The notes under the pieces were generated by a model. The model was not told where the DNA came from. It made no database searches and saw only the letters and a program-made list of their open reading frames with translations. A stretch of 64,000 nt of DNA from Streptomyces cucumeris (lineage in GTDB: Bacteria; Actinomycetota; Actinomycetes; Streptomycetales; Streptomycetaceae). Each line of letters opens with the position of its first letter. The stretch's first letter is position 1. The position numbers were made by a program, and so were the translations under genes. Below, piece by piece: positions 8,218 through 16,778 of this stretch. The DNA lies in assembly GCF_024295805.1 (NCBI RefSeq), contig NZ_JANCLX010000008.1:161377-225376 (forward strand), written 5' to 3'.

Positions 8218-8859
8218 TCAGAGCGTGTCGAGCCAGTTGCGGAGCAGCCGCGCCCCGGCGTCGCCGGACTTCTCGGGGTGGAACTGGGTGGCCCACAGCG
8301 GGCCGTTCTCCACGGCGGCGACGAACGGCTCGCCGTGGGTGGTCCAGGCGACCTTGGGGGCGGGCATGGCCGGGTTGGCCACCTCCAGCTCCCAGGTGCG
8401 GACCGCGTAGGAGTGGACGAAGTAGAAGCGCTCGTCCGCGCCGACGCCGTCGAACAGCCGGGAGTCGGCCGGGGCCTTGACCGTGTTCCACCCCATGTGG
8501 GGGACGACGGGCGCATGCAGCCGCTCGACGGTGCCGGGCCACTCGTCCAGGCCCTCGGCCTCGACGCCGTGCTCGATACCGCGCTCGAACAGCACCTGCA
8601 TACCGACGCAGATCCCCATCACGGGGCGGCCGCCGGAGAGGCGGCGGCCCACGATCCAGTCGCCGCGGGCACCGCGCAGCCCCTTCATACAGGCGGCGAA
8701 GGCGCCGACACCGGGGACCAGCAGACCGTCGGCGGTCATGGCCTTGTCGTAGTCACCGGTGATCTCGACATCGGCGCCGACATGGGCGAGGGCGCGCTCG
8801 GCGGAGCGGACGTTGCCGAAGCCGTAGTCGAGGACGACGACCTTCGGGGCCGTGCTCAA
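8218..8859 (-). CDS. hisH: Imidazole glycerol phosphate synthase glutaminase subunit (HisH)
   Basis: Class I glutamine amidotransferase that feeds ammonia to HisF. The 213-residue product shows VVVLDYGFGNVRSAERAL at the start, the nucleophile Cys84 in GICVGMQVLFE, and the His-Glu pair in TQFHPEKSG near the C-terminus. The start is a TTG at 8859, with GGAGGT just upstream, and it overlaps the TGA of the upstream 54-residue gene by 4 bp. No ATG or GTG lies at a sensible place, so this is a rare TTG initiation set by coupling. A 40-bp gap separates it from priA. Confidence 0.95.
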   Translation of the reverse strand: MSTAPKVVVLDYGFGNVRSAERALAHVGADVEITGDYDKAMTADGLLVPGVGAFAACMKGLRGARGDWIVGRRLSGGRPVMGICVGMQVLFERGIEHGVEAEGLDEWPGTVERLHAPVVPHMGWNTVKAPADSRLFDGVGADERFYFVHSYAVRTWELEVANPAMPAPKVAWTTHGEPFVAAVENGPLWATQFHPEKSGDAGARLLRNWLDTL

Positions 8860-9020
8860 TTCCAGACCTCCAGCCGCATGACGCCCGCCACCAGGGCCAT
8901 CGAGGCGCCCAGGCTGAGCAGCACGATCACACCCTTGGGCAGCCCCTGCTTCACGAAGGAGACCACCCCGCCCAGCAGGAAGAGTCCCAGGACGATGAAC
9001 GCGGTCGACGTCCCGTTCAC
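8856..9020 (-). CDS. 54-residue membrane protein embedded between hisB and hisH
   Basis: A short protein of unknown function beginning VNGTSTAFIVLGLFLLGG (GTG start at 9020). It consists of two hydrophobic segments, about residues 6-22 and 29-47, joined by a basic turn (VKQGLPKG). It overlaps hisB by 4 bp upstream (GTGA) and hisH by 4 bp downstream, so it is locked into the operon. A longer in-frame start at 9113 would put 31 non-membrane residues inside hisB and is less likely. A hairpin membrane protein of this size could be a scaffold or a small regulator, which is speculation. Confidence 0.8.
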   Translation of the reverse strand: MNGTSTAFIVLGLFLLGGVVSFVKQGLPKGVIVLLSLGASMALVAGVMRLEVWN

Positions 9021-9610
9021 AGCGCGCCCTTCGTGGAGGGGAGAATCCCGGCAGCCCGCGGGTCGCGCTCGCTCGCATAGCGCAGCGCCCGTGCCAGGGC
9101 CTTGAACTGGCACTCCACGATGTGGTGCGCGTTGCGCCCGTACGGCACGTGGACATGCAGGGCGATCTGCGCCTGCGCCACGAACGACTCCAGTATGTGG
9201 CGCGTCATCGTGGTGTCGTACGTGCCGATCATCGGCGCGATGTTCTCCGGCTCGGTGTGCACCAGGTACGGGCGGCCGGAGAGGTCGACGGTCACCTGGG
9301 CCAGGGACTCGTCGAGCGGCACCGTGCAGTTGCCGAACCGGTAGATGCCCACCTTGTCGCCGAGCGCCTGCTTGAACGCGGCACCCAGCGCGAGGGCGGT
9401 GTCCTCGATGGTGTGGTGGGTGTCGATGTGCAGGTCGCCCTCGGTCTTGACCGTGAGGTCGAAGAGGCCGTGGCGGCCGAGCTGGTCGAGCATATGGTCG
9501 TAGAAGCCGACACCGGTCGATACGTCGACCTGTCCGGTGCCGTCGAGATCGATCTCGACGACGACCGAGGTCTCCTTGGTGGTGCGCTCCACGCGTCCCA
9601 CGCGGGTCAT
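9017..9610 (-). CDS. hisB: Imidazoleglycerol-phosphate dehydratase (HisB)
   Basis: Dehydrates imidazole glycerol phosphate to imidazole acetol phosphate. The 197-residue monofunctional enzyme has both manganese-binding motifs, HIDTHHTIEDTALALG and GRNAHHIVECQFKALARAL, plus FYDHMLDQLGRHGLFDL. There is no histidinol-phosphatase domain, as usual outside enterobacteria. ATG 9610 overlaps the hisC stop by 4 bp, which fixes the start. Confidence 0.98.
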   Translation of the reverse strand: MTRVGRVERTTKETSVVVEIDLDGTGQVDVSTGVGFYDHMLDQLGRHGLFDLTVKTEGDLHIDTHHTIEDTALALGAAFKQALGDKVGIYRFGNCTVPLDESLAQVTVDLSGRPYLVHTEPENIAPMIGTYDTTMTRHILESFVAQAQIALHVHVPYGRNAHHIVECQFKALARALRYASERDPRAAGILPSTKGAL

Positions 9611-10713
9611 GCGCTCTTCTCCTTCATCAGCTCGCGTACCGCGTCGAGGAACGCGTCGTTCTCGGTGGGAGTGCCCGCGGTGACCCGCAGCCATCCCGGT
9701 ACGCCGTTGTCACGGACCAGAACCCCCCGGTCCAGCAGTTCCCGCCATGCCGCGTGCGCGTCCTCGAAACGGCCGAACTGCACGAAGTTGGCGTCCGAGT
9801 CGGTCACCTCGCAGCCGATGCTGCGCAGCTCGTTCACCAGCCGGTCGCGCTCGGCCTTGAGCGCCTCGACGTACCCCAGCAGCGTATCGGTGTGCTCCAG
9901 GGCGGCCAGCGCGGTGGCCTGGGTGACCGCGGACAGGTGGTACGGCAGCCGGACGAGCTGGACCGCGTCCACCACGGCCGGATGCGCGGCGAGATAGCCG
10001 AGCCGCAGCCCGGCGGCGCCGAACGCCTTGGACATGGTCCGGGAGAGAACCAGCCGCGGACGGCCCTCGATCAGCGGCAGCAGCGAGGGGTGGTGGCTGA
10101 ACTCCCCGTACGCCTCGTCGACCACGACGACCGAGGGCCCGGCGGCCTGCGCCGCCTCGTACAGCGCCAGCACCGTGTCCGCGGCGACGGCGGTCCCGGT
10201 GGGGTTGTTGGGGGAGGTGATGAACACGACGTTGGGCCGGTGCGCGGCGATGGCCGCGCGGGCGGCGTCCACATCGATGGTGAAGTCCGCGTTCCGCGGG
10301 CCGGAGATCCAGCCGGTGCCGGTACCGCGGGAGATCAGCGCGTGCATCGAGTACGAGGGCTCGAAGCCCATCGCGGTGCGCCCGGGGCCGCCGAAGGTCT
10401 GGAGGAGCTGCTGGAGCACCTCATTGGAGCCGTTGGCCGCCCAGACGTTGGCCACGCCGACCTCGTGCCCGGCGGTGCGGGTGAGGTAGCGGGCCAGCTC
10501 GGTGCGGAGCTCGACCGCGTCCCGGTCCGGGTAGCGGTTGAGGTCGCGGGCCGCCTCGGCGACCCGCTCGGCGATCCGGGCCACCAGGGGCTCCGGCAGC
10601 GGATACGGGTTCTCGTTGGTGTTCAGCCGTACGGGCACATCGAGCTGGGGAGCTCCGTACGGGGACTTGCCACGGAGCTCTTCCCGGATCGGGAGATCGT
10701 CAATGCCGGTCAC
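9607..10713 (-). CDS. hisC: Histidinol-phosphate aminotransferase (HisC)
   Basis: PLP-dependent transamination of imidazole acetol phosphate. The 368-residue class I/II aminotransferase begins at GTG 10713 (VTGIDDLPIREELRGKSPYG), overlapping the hisD stop by 4 bp. It has RLNTNENPYPLPEPL, the NNPTG loop (ITSPNNPTGT), VVVVDEAYGEF and the PLP lysine at about 229 in SRTMSKAFGAAGLRLGY. The upstream continuation of this frame lies wholly inside hisD and is a shadow. Confidence 0.98.
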   Translation of the reverse strand: MTGIDDLPIREELRGKSPYGAPQLDVPVRLNTNENPYPLPEPLVARIAERVAEAARDLNRYPDRDAVELRTELARYLTRTAGHEVGVANVWAANGSNEVLQQLLQTFGGPGRTAMGFEPSYSMHALISRGTGTGWISGPRNADFTIDVDAARAAIAAHRPNVVFITSPNNPTGTAVAADTVLALYEAAQAAGPSVVVVDEAYGEFSHHPSLLPLIEGRPRLVLSRTMSKAFGAAGLRLGYLAAHPAVVDAVQLVRLPYHLSAVTQATALAALEHTDTLLGYVEALKAERDRLVNELRSIGCEVTDSDANFVQFGRFEDAHAAWRELLDRGVLVRDNGVPGWLRVTAGTPTENDAFLDAVRELMKEKSA

Positions 10714-12035
10714 TTGCTCGGTGGCACCTTCCAGTCGAACCTTGCCTTCACCGCGGCGCCGTGGGCGGGCAGGTCCTCCGCCTCGGCGAGCGTCACCACA
10801 TGGCCCGCGACCTCGGCCAGCGCCTCGCGGGTGTAGTCCACCACGTGGATGCCGCGCAGGAAGGACTGCACGGACAGCCCCGAGGAGTGGCAGGCGCAGC
10901 CACCGGTGGGCAGGACGTGGTTGGAGCCCGCGGCGTAGTCGCCGAGGGAGACGGGGGCGTACGCCCCGACGAAGACCGCCCCGGCGTTCCGCACCCGGGC
11001 GGCGACCGCCGCCGCGTCCTCGGTCTGGATCTCCAGGTGCTCGGCCGCGTACGCGTCCACCACGGCCAGGCCCTGCTCGATCCCGTCGACCAGCACGATG
11101 CCGGACTGGCGGCCGGAGAGCGCCGGGCGGATGCGGTCCTCGACGTGCCGGGTGGCCGCGATCTGGACCTCGAGCTCCTTCTCGACCGCGGTGGCCAGCT
11201 CCTCGGAGTCGGTGACCAGCACCGAGGCGGCCAGCGGGTCGTGCTCGGCCTGGCTGATGAGGTCCGCGGCGACATGCACCGGGTCGGCGGTGTGGTCGGC
11301 GAGGATGGCGATCTCGGTGGGCCCGGCCTCGGCGTCGATCCCGATCCGGCCCTTGAGCAGGCGCTTGGCGGCGGCGACCCAGATGTTCCCCGGTCCGGTC
11401 ACCATCGAGACCGGACGGCACTCCTCGGTGCCGTAGGCGAACATGGCCACCGCCTGGGCGCCCCCGGCCGCGTAGACCTCGTCCACGCCGAGCAGGGCGC
11501 AGGCCGCCAGGATCGTGGGGTGCGGCAGTCCGCCGAACCCGCTCTGCGGCGGGGAGGTGACGGCCATCGAGCCGACCCCGGCCTCCTGCGCGGGCACCAC
11601 GTTCATCACCACGGAGGAGGGGTAGACCGAGCGGCCGCCGGGCACGTACAGCCCGACCCGCTCGACCGGCACCCAGCGCTCGGTGACGGTCCCGCCGGGC
11701 ACCACCTGGGTGGTGTGGTCGGTGCGCCGCTGGGCGCGGTGGACCAGCCGGGCGCGCCGGATGGACTCCTCCAGGGCGGCCCGCACGGCCGGGTCCAGCC
11801 CGGTGAGGGCGCTCCGGAGGGCCTCGGCGGGCACCCGCACCCGGTCGAGGGTCACACCGTCGAACCGCGCCGCGTAGTCGATCAGCGCCGCGGTGCCGCG
11901 ATGCCGTACGTCCTCGCAGATCGGGCGCACCTTCTCCAGGGCGGCCTCGACATCGAGCTCGGCACGGGGCAGCAGGTCACGGTCGATGCCGCCCTCGGGG
12001 AGGGCGGCGCCGCGCAGATCGATACGGGAGATCAC
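10710..12035 (-). CDS. hisD: Histidinol dehydrogenase (HisD), first gene of the his operon
   Basis: Catalyses the last two oxidation steps from histidinol to histidine with NAD and a zinc ion. The 441-residue protein shows MVTGPGNIWVAAAKRLLKG, GPTEIAILAD, the zinc-site SQAEHDPLAASVLVT, catalytic YAAEHLEIQT and NHVLPTGGCACHSSGLSV. GTG at 12035 begins MISRIDLRG. It heads the chain hisD-hisC-hisB-(54 aa)-hisH, each joined by 4-bp overlaps, so expression is set in the 155-bp divergent spacer upstream. Confidence 0.98.
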   Translation of the reverse strand: MISRIDLRGAALPEGGIDRDLLPRAELDVEAALEKVRPICEDVRHRGTAALIDYAARFDGVTLDRVRVPAEALRSALTGLDPAVRAALEESIRRARLVHRAQRRTDHTTQVVPGGTVTERWVPVERVGLYVPGGRSVYPSSVVMNVVPAQEAGVGSMAVTSPPQSGFGGLPHPTILAACALLGVDEVYAAGGAQAVAMFAYGTEECRPVSMVTGPGNIWVAAAKRLLKGRIGIDAEAGPTEIAILADHTADPVHVAADLISQAEHDPLAASVLVTDSEELATAVEKELEVQIAATRHVEDRIRPALSGRQSGIVLVDGIEQGLAVVDAYAAEHLEIQTEDAAAVAARVRNAGAVFVGAYAPVSLGDYAAGSNHVLPTGGCACHSSGLSVQSFLRGIHVVDYTREALAEVAGHVVTLAEAEDLPAHGAAVKARFDWKVPPSK

Positions 12036-12190
12036 GCGATCAATTGTCTCAGACCCGATACGGCCGCCCTCCCCCCGTATCAGTCAGTGATACGCACCGC
12101 CTAAGTTGACCCTGACCGTTGGCGTTCAACCGGTTACTCAGCGGGAATGTGGTCCGTACGGGGATACGGAGAACAGGAGGGGACACGGCT
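12036..12190. promoter_or_regulatory. Divergent promoter region between hisD and the 12191 gene, with interrupted palindrome
   Basis: The 155-bp spacer holds a perfect interrupted palindrome, GTATCA at 12077-12082 and TGATAC at 12088-12093 with a 5-bp centre, about 45 bp upstream of the hisD start. A TTGACC hexamer at 12106-12111 could be a -35 for the rightward gene, but the matching -10 is poor. The palindrome is the size expected for a dimeric repressor site and could control the his operon. I do not recognise the regulator, and I see no His-rich leader peptide. Confidence 0.45.
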
Positions 12191-13786
12191 GTGACCGAGC
12201 CGCACGATGGCGATCCGCCCCCGGGTCTCGATCTGACCACCGCCGAATGGGGTATGTGGCAGGCCTTCCGCAACGGCAGCACCCACGATCTGCGGACCTC
12301 CCACCCCCAGCGGAACGACCCCTCCGGCCCCTACGCCTGGGGTCCCGAGCGCAGTGTCCGGGCCCGGGTGGTGGCGCTGCTGCTGCTGGACGGACCTGCC
12401 GCCCAGCCGGGCCGGGTCGCGGCGCTGAAGCTGAACGGGGTGCACATCACCGGCACCCTGGACCTGGCCGGCGGTGTGATCAACCCGTATGTCGAGCTGA
12501 AGAACTGCCGCTTCGAGCGGGAGGTACTGCTCCCCGAATCGCATTTCGCCACCCTGCGCCTGGTGGGCTGCGCACTCCCCCGGCTGGAGGCGGCCCGGCT
12601 GCGCACCGAGGGCGATCTGCATCTGCCCCGGTGTGTCGTGGAGCACGGCATCCGGCTCACCGACGCCCACATAGGCACCGACTTACTCCTCAACCAGCTC
12701 ATCGTGCGCCGGGACCGCCGCGGCATGTCGATCAGCGCCGACGGGCTGACCGTCGCCCAGGACTTCCAGGCCGACATGATCGAGTCGTACGGGGAGCTGA
12801 GCCTGCGCGGGGCACAGGTGGGCGTATCGCTCAGTCTGCGCGGCTCCCGGCTGCGCAACCCCTACGGCCGGCGGGCGCTGAACGCGCCGCAGCTGACCGT
12901 CGAGCGCAGCCTCTATCTGACCGGCGGCGGGATATCCGCCTACGGCCCCGGCTCCACCCCGGCCTACGGCACCACCGACACCCCGACCCGCGGCACCCGG
13001 ATCCAGCGCTTCGAATGCGAGGGCGGTATCCGTCTGGACGACGGGCGGATCGGTGACGCCATCGACTTCGACCAGGCCCGTTTCATCATGGAGAACGACC
13101 AGGAGCTGTCGCTGCGCCGGGTGCAGACCCCGGAGCTGCGGTTCGTCGGGGAGCGTCCGCAGCGCGGCCGGGTGATCCTCTCCGGCGCCCGGGTGGTCAA
13201 CCTCGTCGACAAATCGGTGAGCTGGCCCGGCCCCGGCGGACTGACCATGGCGGGCTTCTCCTACGAGAACCTGATCCCGCGCGGCCACTTCCCGCTCACC
13301 CGGCGGCTGGAGTGGGTGGCCGCCGCGACCCCGGAGTACGCGCCCGAACCGTACGAGATGCTGGCCAACTCGATGCGGGCCAGCGGGGAGGACGCGGACG
13401 CGCGCGAGGTGCTGCTCGCCAAGCAGCGCCGCCGCCGGGAGACGCTGCCGCTGGCCGGGAAGCTGTGGGGCTACCTCCAGGACTGGACGGTGGCCTACGG
13501 CTACCGCCCCGGCCGGGCCGCGGTGTGGATGGCGGTGCTGTGGGCGGTGGGTTCGGTGTTCTTCGCGCACAACCGCCCCGAGGCGCTGAAGGCCGGGGAA
13601 TCCCCGCACTGGAACGCCTCGCTGTACACGCTCGACCTGCTGATCCCGGTGGTCAATCTGGGCCAGGACGGCTACTGGAATCCCGGCGGTGCGGTGCAGT
13701 GGGCGGCCATCGTGATGATCCTGCTGGGGTGGGTGCTGGCGACCACGGTCGCCGCCGGTGCCTCCCGGCTATTGCGCCGCCAGTGA
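12191..13786 (+). CDS. Beta-helix domain protein with C-terminal membrane segments, function unknown
   Basis: A 531-residue protein. Residues ~60-390 are made of loosely repeated strands of about 20 residues (VHITGTLDLAGGVI, LVGCALPRLEAARL, LHLPRCVVEHGIRL, LSLRGAQVGVSLSL), the look of a right-handed beta-helix related to pentapeptide-repeat proteins. A helical stretch rich in Arg follows (LLAKQRRRRETLPLAGK). The C-terminus has two membrane helices (AVWMAVLWAVGSVFF; WAAIVMILLGWVLATTVAA) around a short hydrophobic loop LYTLDLLIPVVNLGQDGYW that resembles a pore loop. Streptomyces homologues are often labelled oxidoreductase, but I see no nucleotide- or cofactor-binding motif. GTG 12191 is preceded by AGGAGG. 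Confidence 0.82.
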   Translation: MTEPHDGDPPPGLDLTTAEWGMWQAFRNGSTHDLRTSHPQRNDPSGPYAWGPERSVRARVVALLLLDGPAAQPGRVAALKLNGVHITGTLDLAGGVINPYVELKNCRFEREVLLPESHFATLRLVGCALPRLEAARLRTEGDLHLPRCVVEHGIRLTDAHIGTDLLLNQLIVRRDRRGMSISADGLTVAQDFQADMIESYGELSLRGAQVGVSLSLRGSRLRNPYGRRALNAPQLTVERSLYLTGGGISAYGPGSTPAYGTTDTPTRGTRIQRFECEGGIRLDDGRIGDAIDFDQARFIMENDQELSLRRVQTPELRFVGERPQRGRVILSGARVVNLVDKSVSWPGPGGLTMAGFSYENLIPRGHFPLTRRLEWVAAATPEYAPEPYEMLANSMRASGEDADAREVLLAKQRRRRETLPLAGKLWGYLQDWTVAYGYRPGRAAVWMAVLWAVGSVFFAHNRPEALKAGESPHWNASLYTLDLLIPVVNLGQDGYWNPGGAVQWAAIVMILLGWVLATTVAAGASRLLRRQ

Positions 13787-13820
13787 AGTGGAACGCGCGG
13801 GGCCATTAGGCTTACGCCCC

Positions 13821-14561
13821 GTGACCTCCGCGCGCCTTCCGCTCTTCCCGCTGAACACGGTGCTGTTCCCGGGGCTCGTCATGCCCCTGAACGTCTTCGA
13901 ACAGCGGTACCGCTCCCTGATGCGCGATCTGTCGGCGCTTCCCGAGGACGCGCCGCGCCGGTTCGGGGTGGTCGCGATCCGGGACGGCCACGAGGTCGCG
14001 CCCAGCGCGCTCGGGCTCCCCGAGACCGTGACGCTGCCCGACCGCGGGCCCGCGTCGGGCTTCGGCCCCGACCCGGTGAAGTCGTTCTACCCGGTCGGCT
14101 GTGTCGCGGACGCGGCCACCATCCGGGAGCAGGAGGACGGCACCTTCGAGGTGCTGGCCACCGGCACCACCCGGTTCGAACTGCTCTCGGTGGACTCCTC
14201 GGGCCCGTATCTGACCGCCGAGGTCAACGAGCTGGAGGAGGAACAGGGCGAGGGCGCCGGGGCGCTGGCCTCCGGGGTGGTGCGCGCGTTCCGCACGTAT
14301 CAGAAGCGGCTCGCGGGGGCGCGGGAACGCACCCTGGCCGCCGAACAGGACCTGCCGGGCGAACCGTCCGTGCTCTCGTACCTGGTCGCGGCAGCCGCCG
14401 TGCTCGACACCCCGGCCAAACAGCGGCTCCTCCAGGCGCCGGACACCGCCAGCAGACTGGCCGAGGAGCTGAAACTCCTTCGCGCCGAGAGCGCGGTCAT
14501 CGGTAAGCTCCCGTCGCTTCCGGCGGTCGATCTGACCCGCCGCCCGACCAGCCCCAACTGA
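13821..14561 (+). CDS. Lon N-terminal-like substrate-binding domain protein
   Basis: A 246-residue protein made of the Lon protease N-terminal domain only, without AAA or protease parts. The signature LPLFPLNTVLFPGLVMPLNVFEQRY opens it, followed by FGVVAI, the long strand YPVGCVADAATIRE and the helical tail. Stand-alone LON domains are common in actinobacteria and of unknown role, perhaps in protein quality control. GTG 13821 sits just before the conserved block. The YbaK gene follows after 12 bp. Confidence 0.9.
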   Translation: MTSARLPLFPLNTVLFPGLVMPLNVFEQRYRSLMRDLSALPEDAPRRFGVVAIRDGHEVAPSALGLPETVTLPDRGPASGFGPDPVKSFYPVGCVADAATIREQEDGTFEVLATGTTRFELLSVDSSGPYLTAEVNELEEEQGEGAGALASGVVRAFRTYQKRLAGARERTLAAEQDLPGEPSVLSYLVAAAAVLDTPAKQRLLQAPDTASRLAEELKLLRAESAVIGKLPSLPAVDLTRRPTSPN

Positions 14562-14573
14562 CGCGCGAGAGAC

Positions 14574-15077
14574 ATGGCCAAGAAATCCAGGAAGAACTCC
14601 GCCGGAACCCCGGCCACCACCGCGCTCACCGCGGCGGGCACCCCGTTCACCCTGCACTCGTACACCCATGACCCGGCGGCCCCGTCCTACGGCGAGGAGG
14701 CCGCGCAGGCGCTCGGGGTGGAGCCGGGCCGGGTCTTCAAGACCCTCATCGCCAGTGTGGACGACCGGCTGACCGTGGCGATCGTGCCGGTCTCCGCGTC
14801 ACTGGACCTCAAGGCCCTGGCGACGGCGGTCGGCGGCAAACGCGCGGTGATGGCGGATCCGGCGGCGGCGGAGCGCACCACGGGCTATGTCCGCGGCGGG
14901 ATCTCCCCGCTCGGCCAGCGCAAGCGGCTGCCCACGGCCCTGGACGCCTCGGCGGCCGGACATCCGACGGTATGCGTCTCGGCGGGCCGCCGCGGTCTGG
15001 AGGTCGAGCTGTCCCCCACCGATCTGGCGGCGCTCACCGAGGCCGTGGTGGCCCCGATCGCACGTCACGACGGATAG
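14574..15077 (+). CDS. ybaK: Cys-tRNA(Pro)/Cys-tRNA(Cys) deacylase (YbaK/EbsC)
   Basis: Trans-acting editing enzyme that removes cysteine from mischarged tRNA(Pro). The 167-residue product has the YbaK fold: LHSYTHDPAAPSYGEEAAQALG, the key lysine at about 56 in GRVFKTLIASVDD, KRAVMADPAAAERTTGYVRGG with GG loop, SPLGQRKRLPT and the closing GRRGLEVELSPTDLA. A lysine-rich N-terminal tail (MAKKSRKN) precedes the domain. It probably shares a transcript with the Lon-N protein upstream. Confidence 0.93.
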   Translation: MAKKSRKNSAGTPATTALTAAGTPFTLHSYTHDPAAPSYGEEAAQALGVEPGRVFKTLIASVDDRLTVAIVPVSASLDLKALATAVGGKRAVMADPAAAERTTGYVRGGISPLGQRKRLPTALDASAAGHPTVCVSAGRRGLEVELSPTDLAALTEAVVAPIARHDG

Positions 15078-15093
15078 GGACCCGCGAGGGTCC
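15078..15093. terminator. Short hairpin between convergent genes
   Basis: GGACCC at 15078-15083 pairs perfectly with GGGTCC at 15088-15093 around a GCGA tetraloop, right after the ybaK stop and before the stop of the opposing membrane protein gene. No U-tract. A short but well-placed candidate. Confidence 0.4.
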
Positions 15094-15116
15094 GGACGGG
15101 CGCGGGAGAGGCCGGA

Positions 15117-15785
15117 TCAGGCGCGGTGGATTCCCGCGCCCGGCAGCGGCTCGGGGTCGCGCGGGCCGAACAGCCCGGTGAGCGTCAGATGCACCACCAT
15201 CGCCGCGACCGACCAGGACAGCAGGGCGCCCTTGGCGCGCAGCTTCAGCGGTCCGTCGAAGGCGACCCCCTTGCCGACCTCCTTGGCGTGCGCGGCGATG
15301 TCCGCGCTGGGGCCCAGCCATACGCCCAGCCGCCAGGCGATCACCGAGGCGAGCACCCCGCCCACGGCCAGTCCGATGACCAGCGCGATCCCGCCGTGCC
15401 GGAAGAGCAGGAAGACCACGAGCGCCGAGAGGGCACCGAAGGCCAGGGCGAGCAGCACGAACATCCCGTCCGCGCCGATGGCGTCCTCCGCCTCGGAGTT
15501 CTTCAGATAGACGGCGTTGTCCCCGGCCCAGACCAGCGGCACTCGCGGTGCCAGCCACAGCCACAGCAGGCCCAGCAGCACCCCTGACACCGCCACCGCG
15601 ATGGCGACCAGCGACGCCTGCACCATCTCCGCCCGCAGCTCGGGGCCCGGCTCGGACGGGTCGCCGTGCTCGGTGCAGGCGGCAGGGTCAGGGTGTTCGG
15701 GGTGGTGCGGTTGTCCTGAGTGATGCGCCTCGGCGGACTCGTCGTGCGGCGAAGGCTGATCTTGTGGCGTCAACGGTGCGGTCAC
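15117..15785 (-). CDS. Integral membrane protein (DUF2567-like)
   Basis: A 222-residue protein with a His/Pro/Glu-rich cytoplasmic N-terminus of about 50 residues (HHSGQPHHPEHPDP) and four hydrophobic segments: VAIAVAVSGVLLGLLWLWL, MFVLLALAFGALSALVVFLL, GIALVIGLAVGGVLASVIAW and LSWSVAAMVVHLTLTGLFG. The loop VWAGDNAVYLKNSEAEDAIGADG between the first two is typical of the DUF2567 group, for which no function is known. The start is GTG 15785, 59 bp after the ABC permease stop on the same strand, so it may assist that transporter. Confidence 0.75.
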   Translation of the reverse strand: MTAPLTPQDQPSPHDESAEAHHSGQPHHPEHPDPAACTEHGDPSEPGPELRAEMVQASLVAIAVAVSGVLLGLLWLWLAPRVPLVWAGDNAVYLKNSEAEDAIGADGMFVLLALAFGALSALVVFLLFRHGGIALVIGLAVGGVLASVIAWRLGVWLGPSADIAAHAKEVGKGVAFDGPLKLRAKGALLSWSVAAMVVHLTLTGLFGPRDPEPLPGAGIHRA

Positions 15786-15844
15786 CCCGTCATCGTGCCA
15801 GGCGGACGGCGTACTTCGGTCGGCGGGAGGTCCGCTGCGGCGCG

Positions 15845-16702
15845 TCACCGCACGGCCGCCCGACGGTAGGCCCAGGTCGCGGCGGCGAGCGACACCACGG
15901 CCACCCCGGCACACACCCCGAGGTCGGCACCGACGGCCAGCCAGTCGGGCTGGGCGTCGAAGGACCGCGCCAGGGCCTCCACACCGTACGTCGACGGCAG
16001 CAGATCCCGCGCGTACGACACCACTTCCGGCATCCGCTCGGCAGGCAGCACTCCCAGCAGCAGCGCCGCCGACATGCCCAACTGCCCGCAGAGGGTGGCC
16101 AGTTCCTGGCGCGGGGCGAGCAGTCCCAGGGCCGCGCCGAGTCCGGCGAGCGCCGCGCCGGAGAGCGGGATCACCGCGGCGAGGATCCACAGGTGCGCCA
16201 TCGGGAGCTGGAAGAGCACACTGCCCACCACGGCGGTGACGGCCGTCCCCGGCACGGTGAACGAGGCGTACGCGGCGGCCGCGCCGAGCACCACCGCGGA
16301 GGGCGGCACCGGCAGGGTGGCGTAGTGGTCGAGTCCGCCGCTCGCCCGTAGCTGCCCGAAGTACTGGGCCAGCAGGTTGAGCGCCACGAACGCCACGACC
16401 AGCACACTGGACCCGGCGACCACCGAGCGGGCCTCCGCTCCGCCGTCCACCACCCCGCGCATCAGGACCATGATCCCGACGGACTGGAAGGTCGCCACGA
16501 ACAGCAGCGGGATCCGGGCCACCCGGGCCCGGCTGAGCTGGGCCCGGTAGACCGCGACGAGGGCGGGGAACAGCCGCGCGCCGGCCGCCAGCGGGGCGGG
16601 CACGTCGGCGCCACCGGCCTCACCGGCCGGCGCGGCGGCCTTCGCCGGGGCGCTTCCCCCGGTGATGCCGGACGGCCTGGCCTGCGCGGGCACGACACTC
16701 AC
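15845..16702 (-). CDS. ABC-2 type transporter permease
   Basis: A 285-residue membrane component of an ABC exporter. After an Ala/Pro-rich cytoplasmic N-terminus it has six hydrophobic segments (starting about IPLLFVATFQSVGIMVLM and ending GVAVVSLAAATWAY) in the ABC-2 layout, with PSTYGVEALARSFDAQPDW in the last outer loop. The partner ATPase lies 76 bp upstream on the same strand. The substrate is not evident; related systems export drugs, lipids or peptides. Confidence 0.88.
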   Translation of the reverse strand: MSVVPAQARPSGITGGSAPAKAAAPAGEAGGADVPAPLAAGARLFPALVAVYRAQLSRARVARIPLLFVATFQSVGIMVLMRGVVDGGAEARSVVAGSSVLVVAFVALNLLAQYFGQLRASGGLDHYATLPVPPSAVVLGAAAAYASFTVPGTAVTAVVGSVLFQLPMAHLWILAAVIPLSGAALAGLGAALGLLAPRQELATLCGQLGMSAALLLGVLPAERMPEVVSYARDLLPSTYGVEALARSFDAQPDWLAVGADLGVCAGVAVVSLAAATWAYRRAAVR

Positions 16703-16778
16703 GTTGTGCTGCTCCTCTTCACCGATGACGGCTTCGGTCGCCTCACGGACTTCACTACGGACGGGGTCGCGGTTGCGT

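Noticed and set aside
12036..12190. T-box or His-leader attenuator before hisD
   Set aside because: No AGGGTGGnACCGCGG sequence and no run of His codons is present in the spacer.
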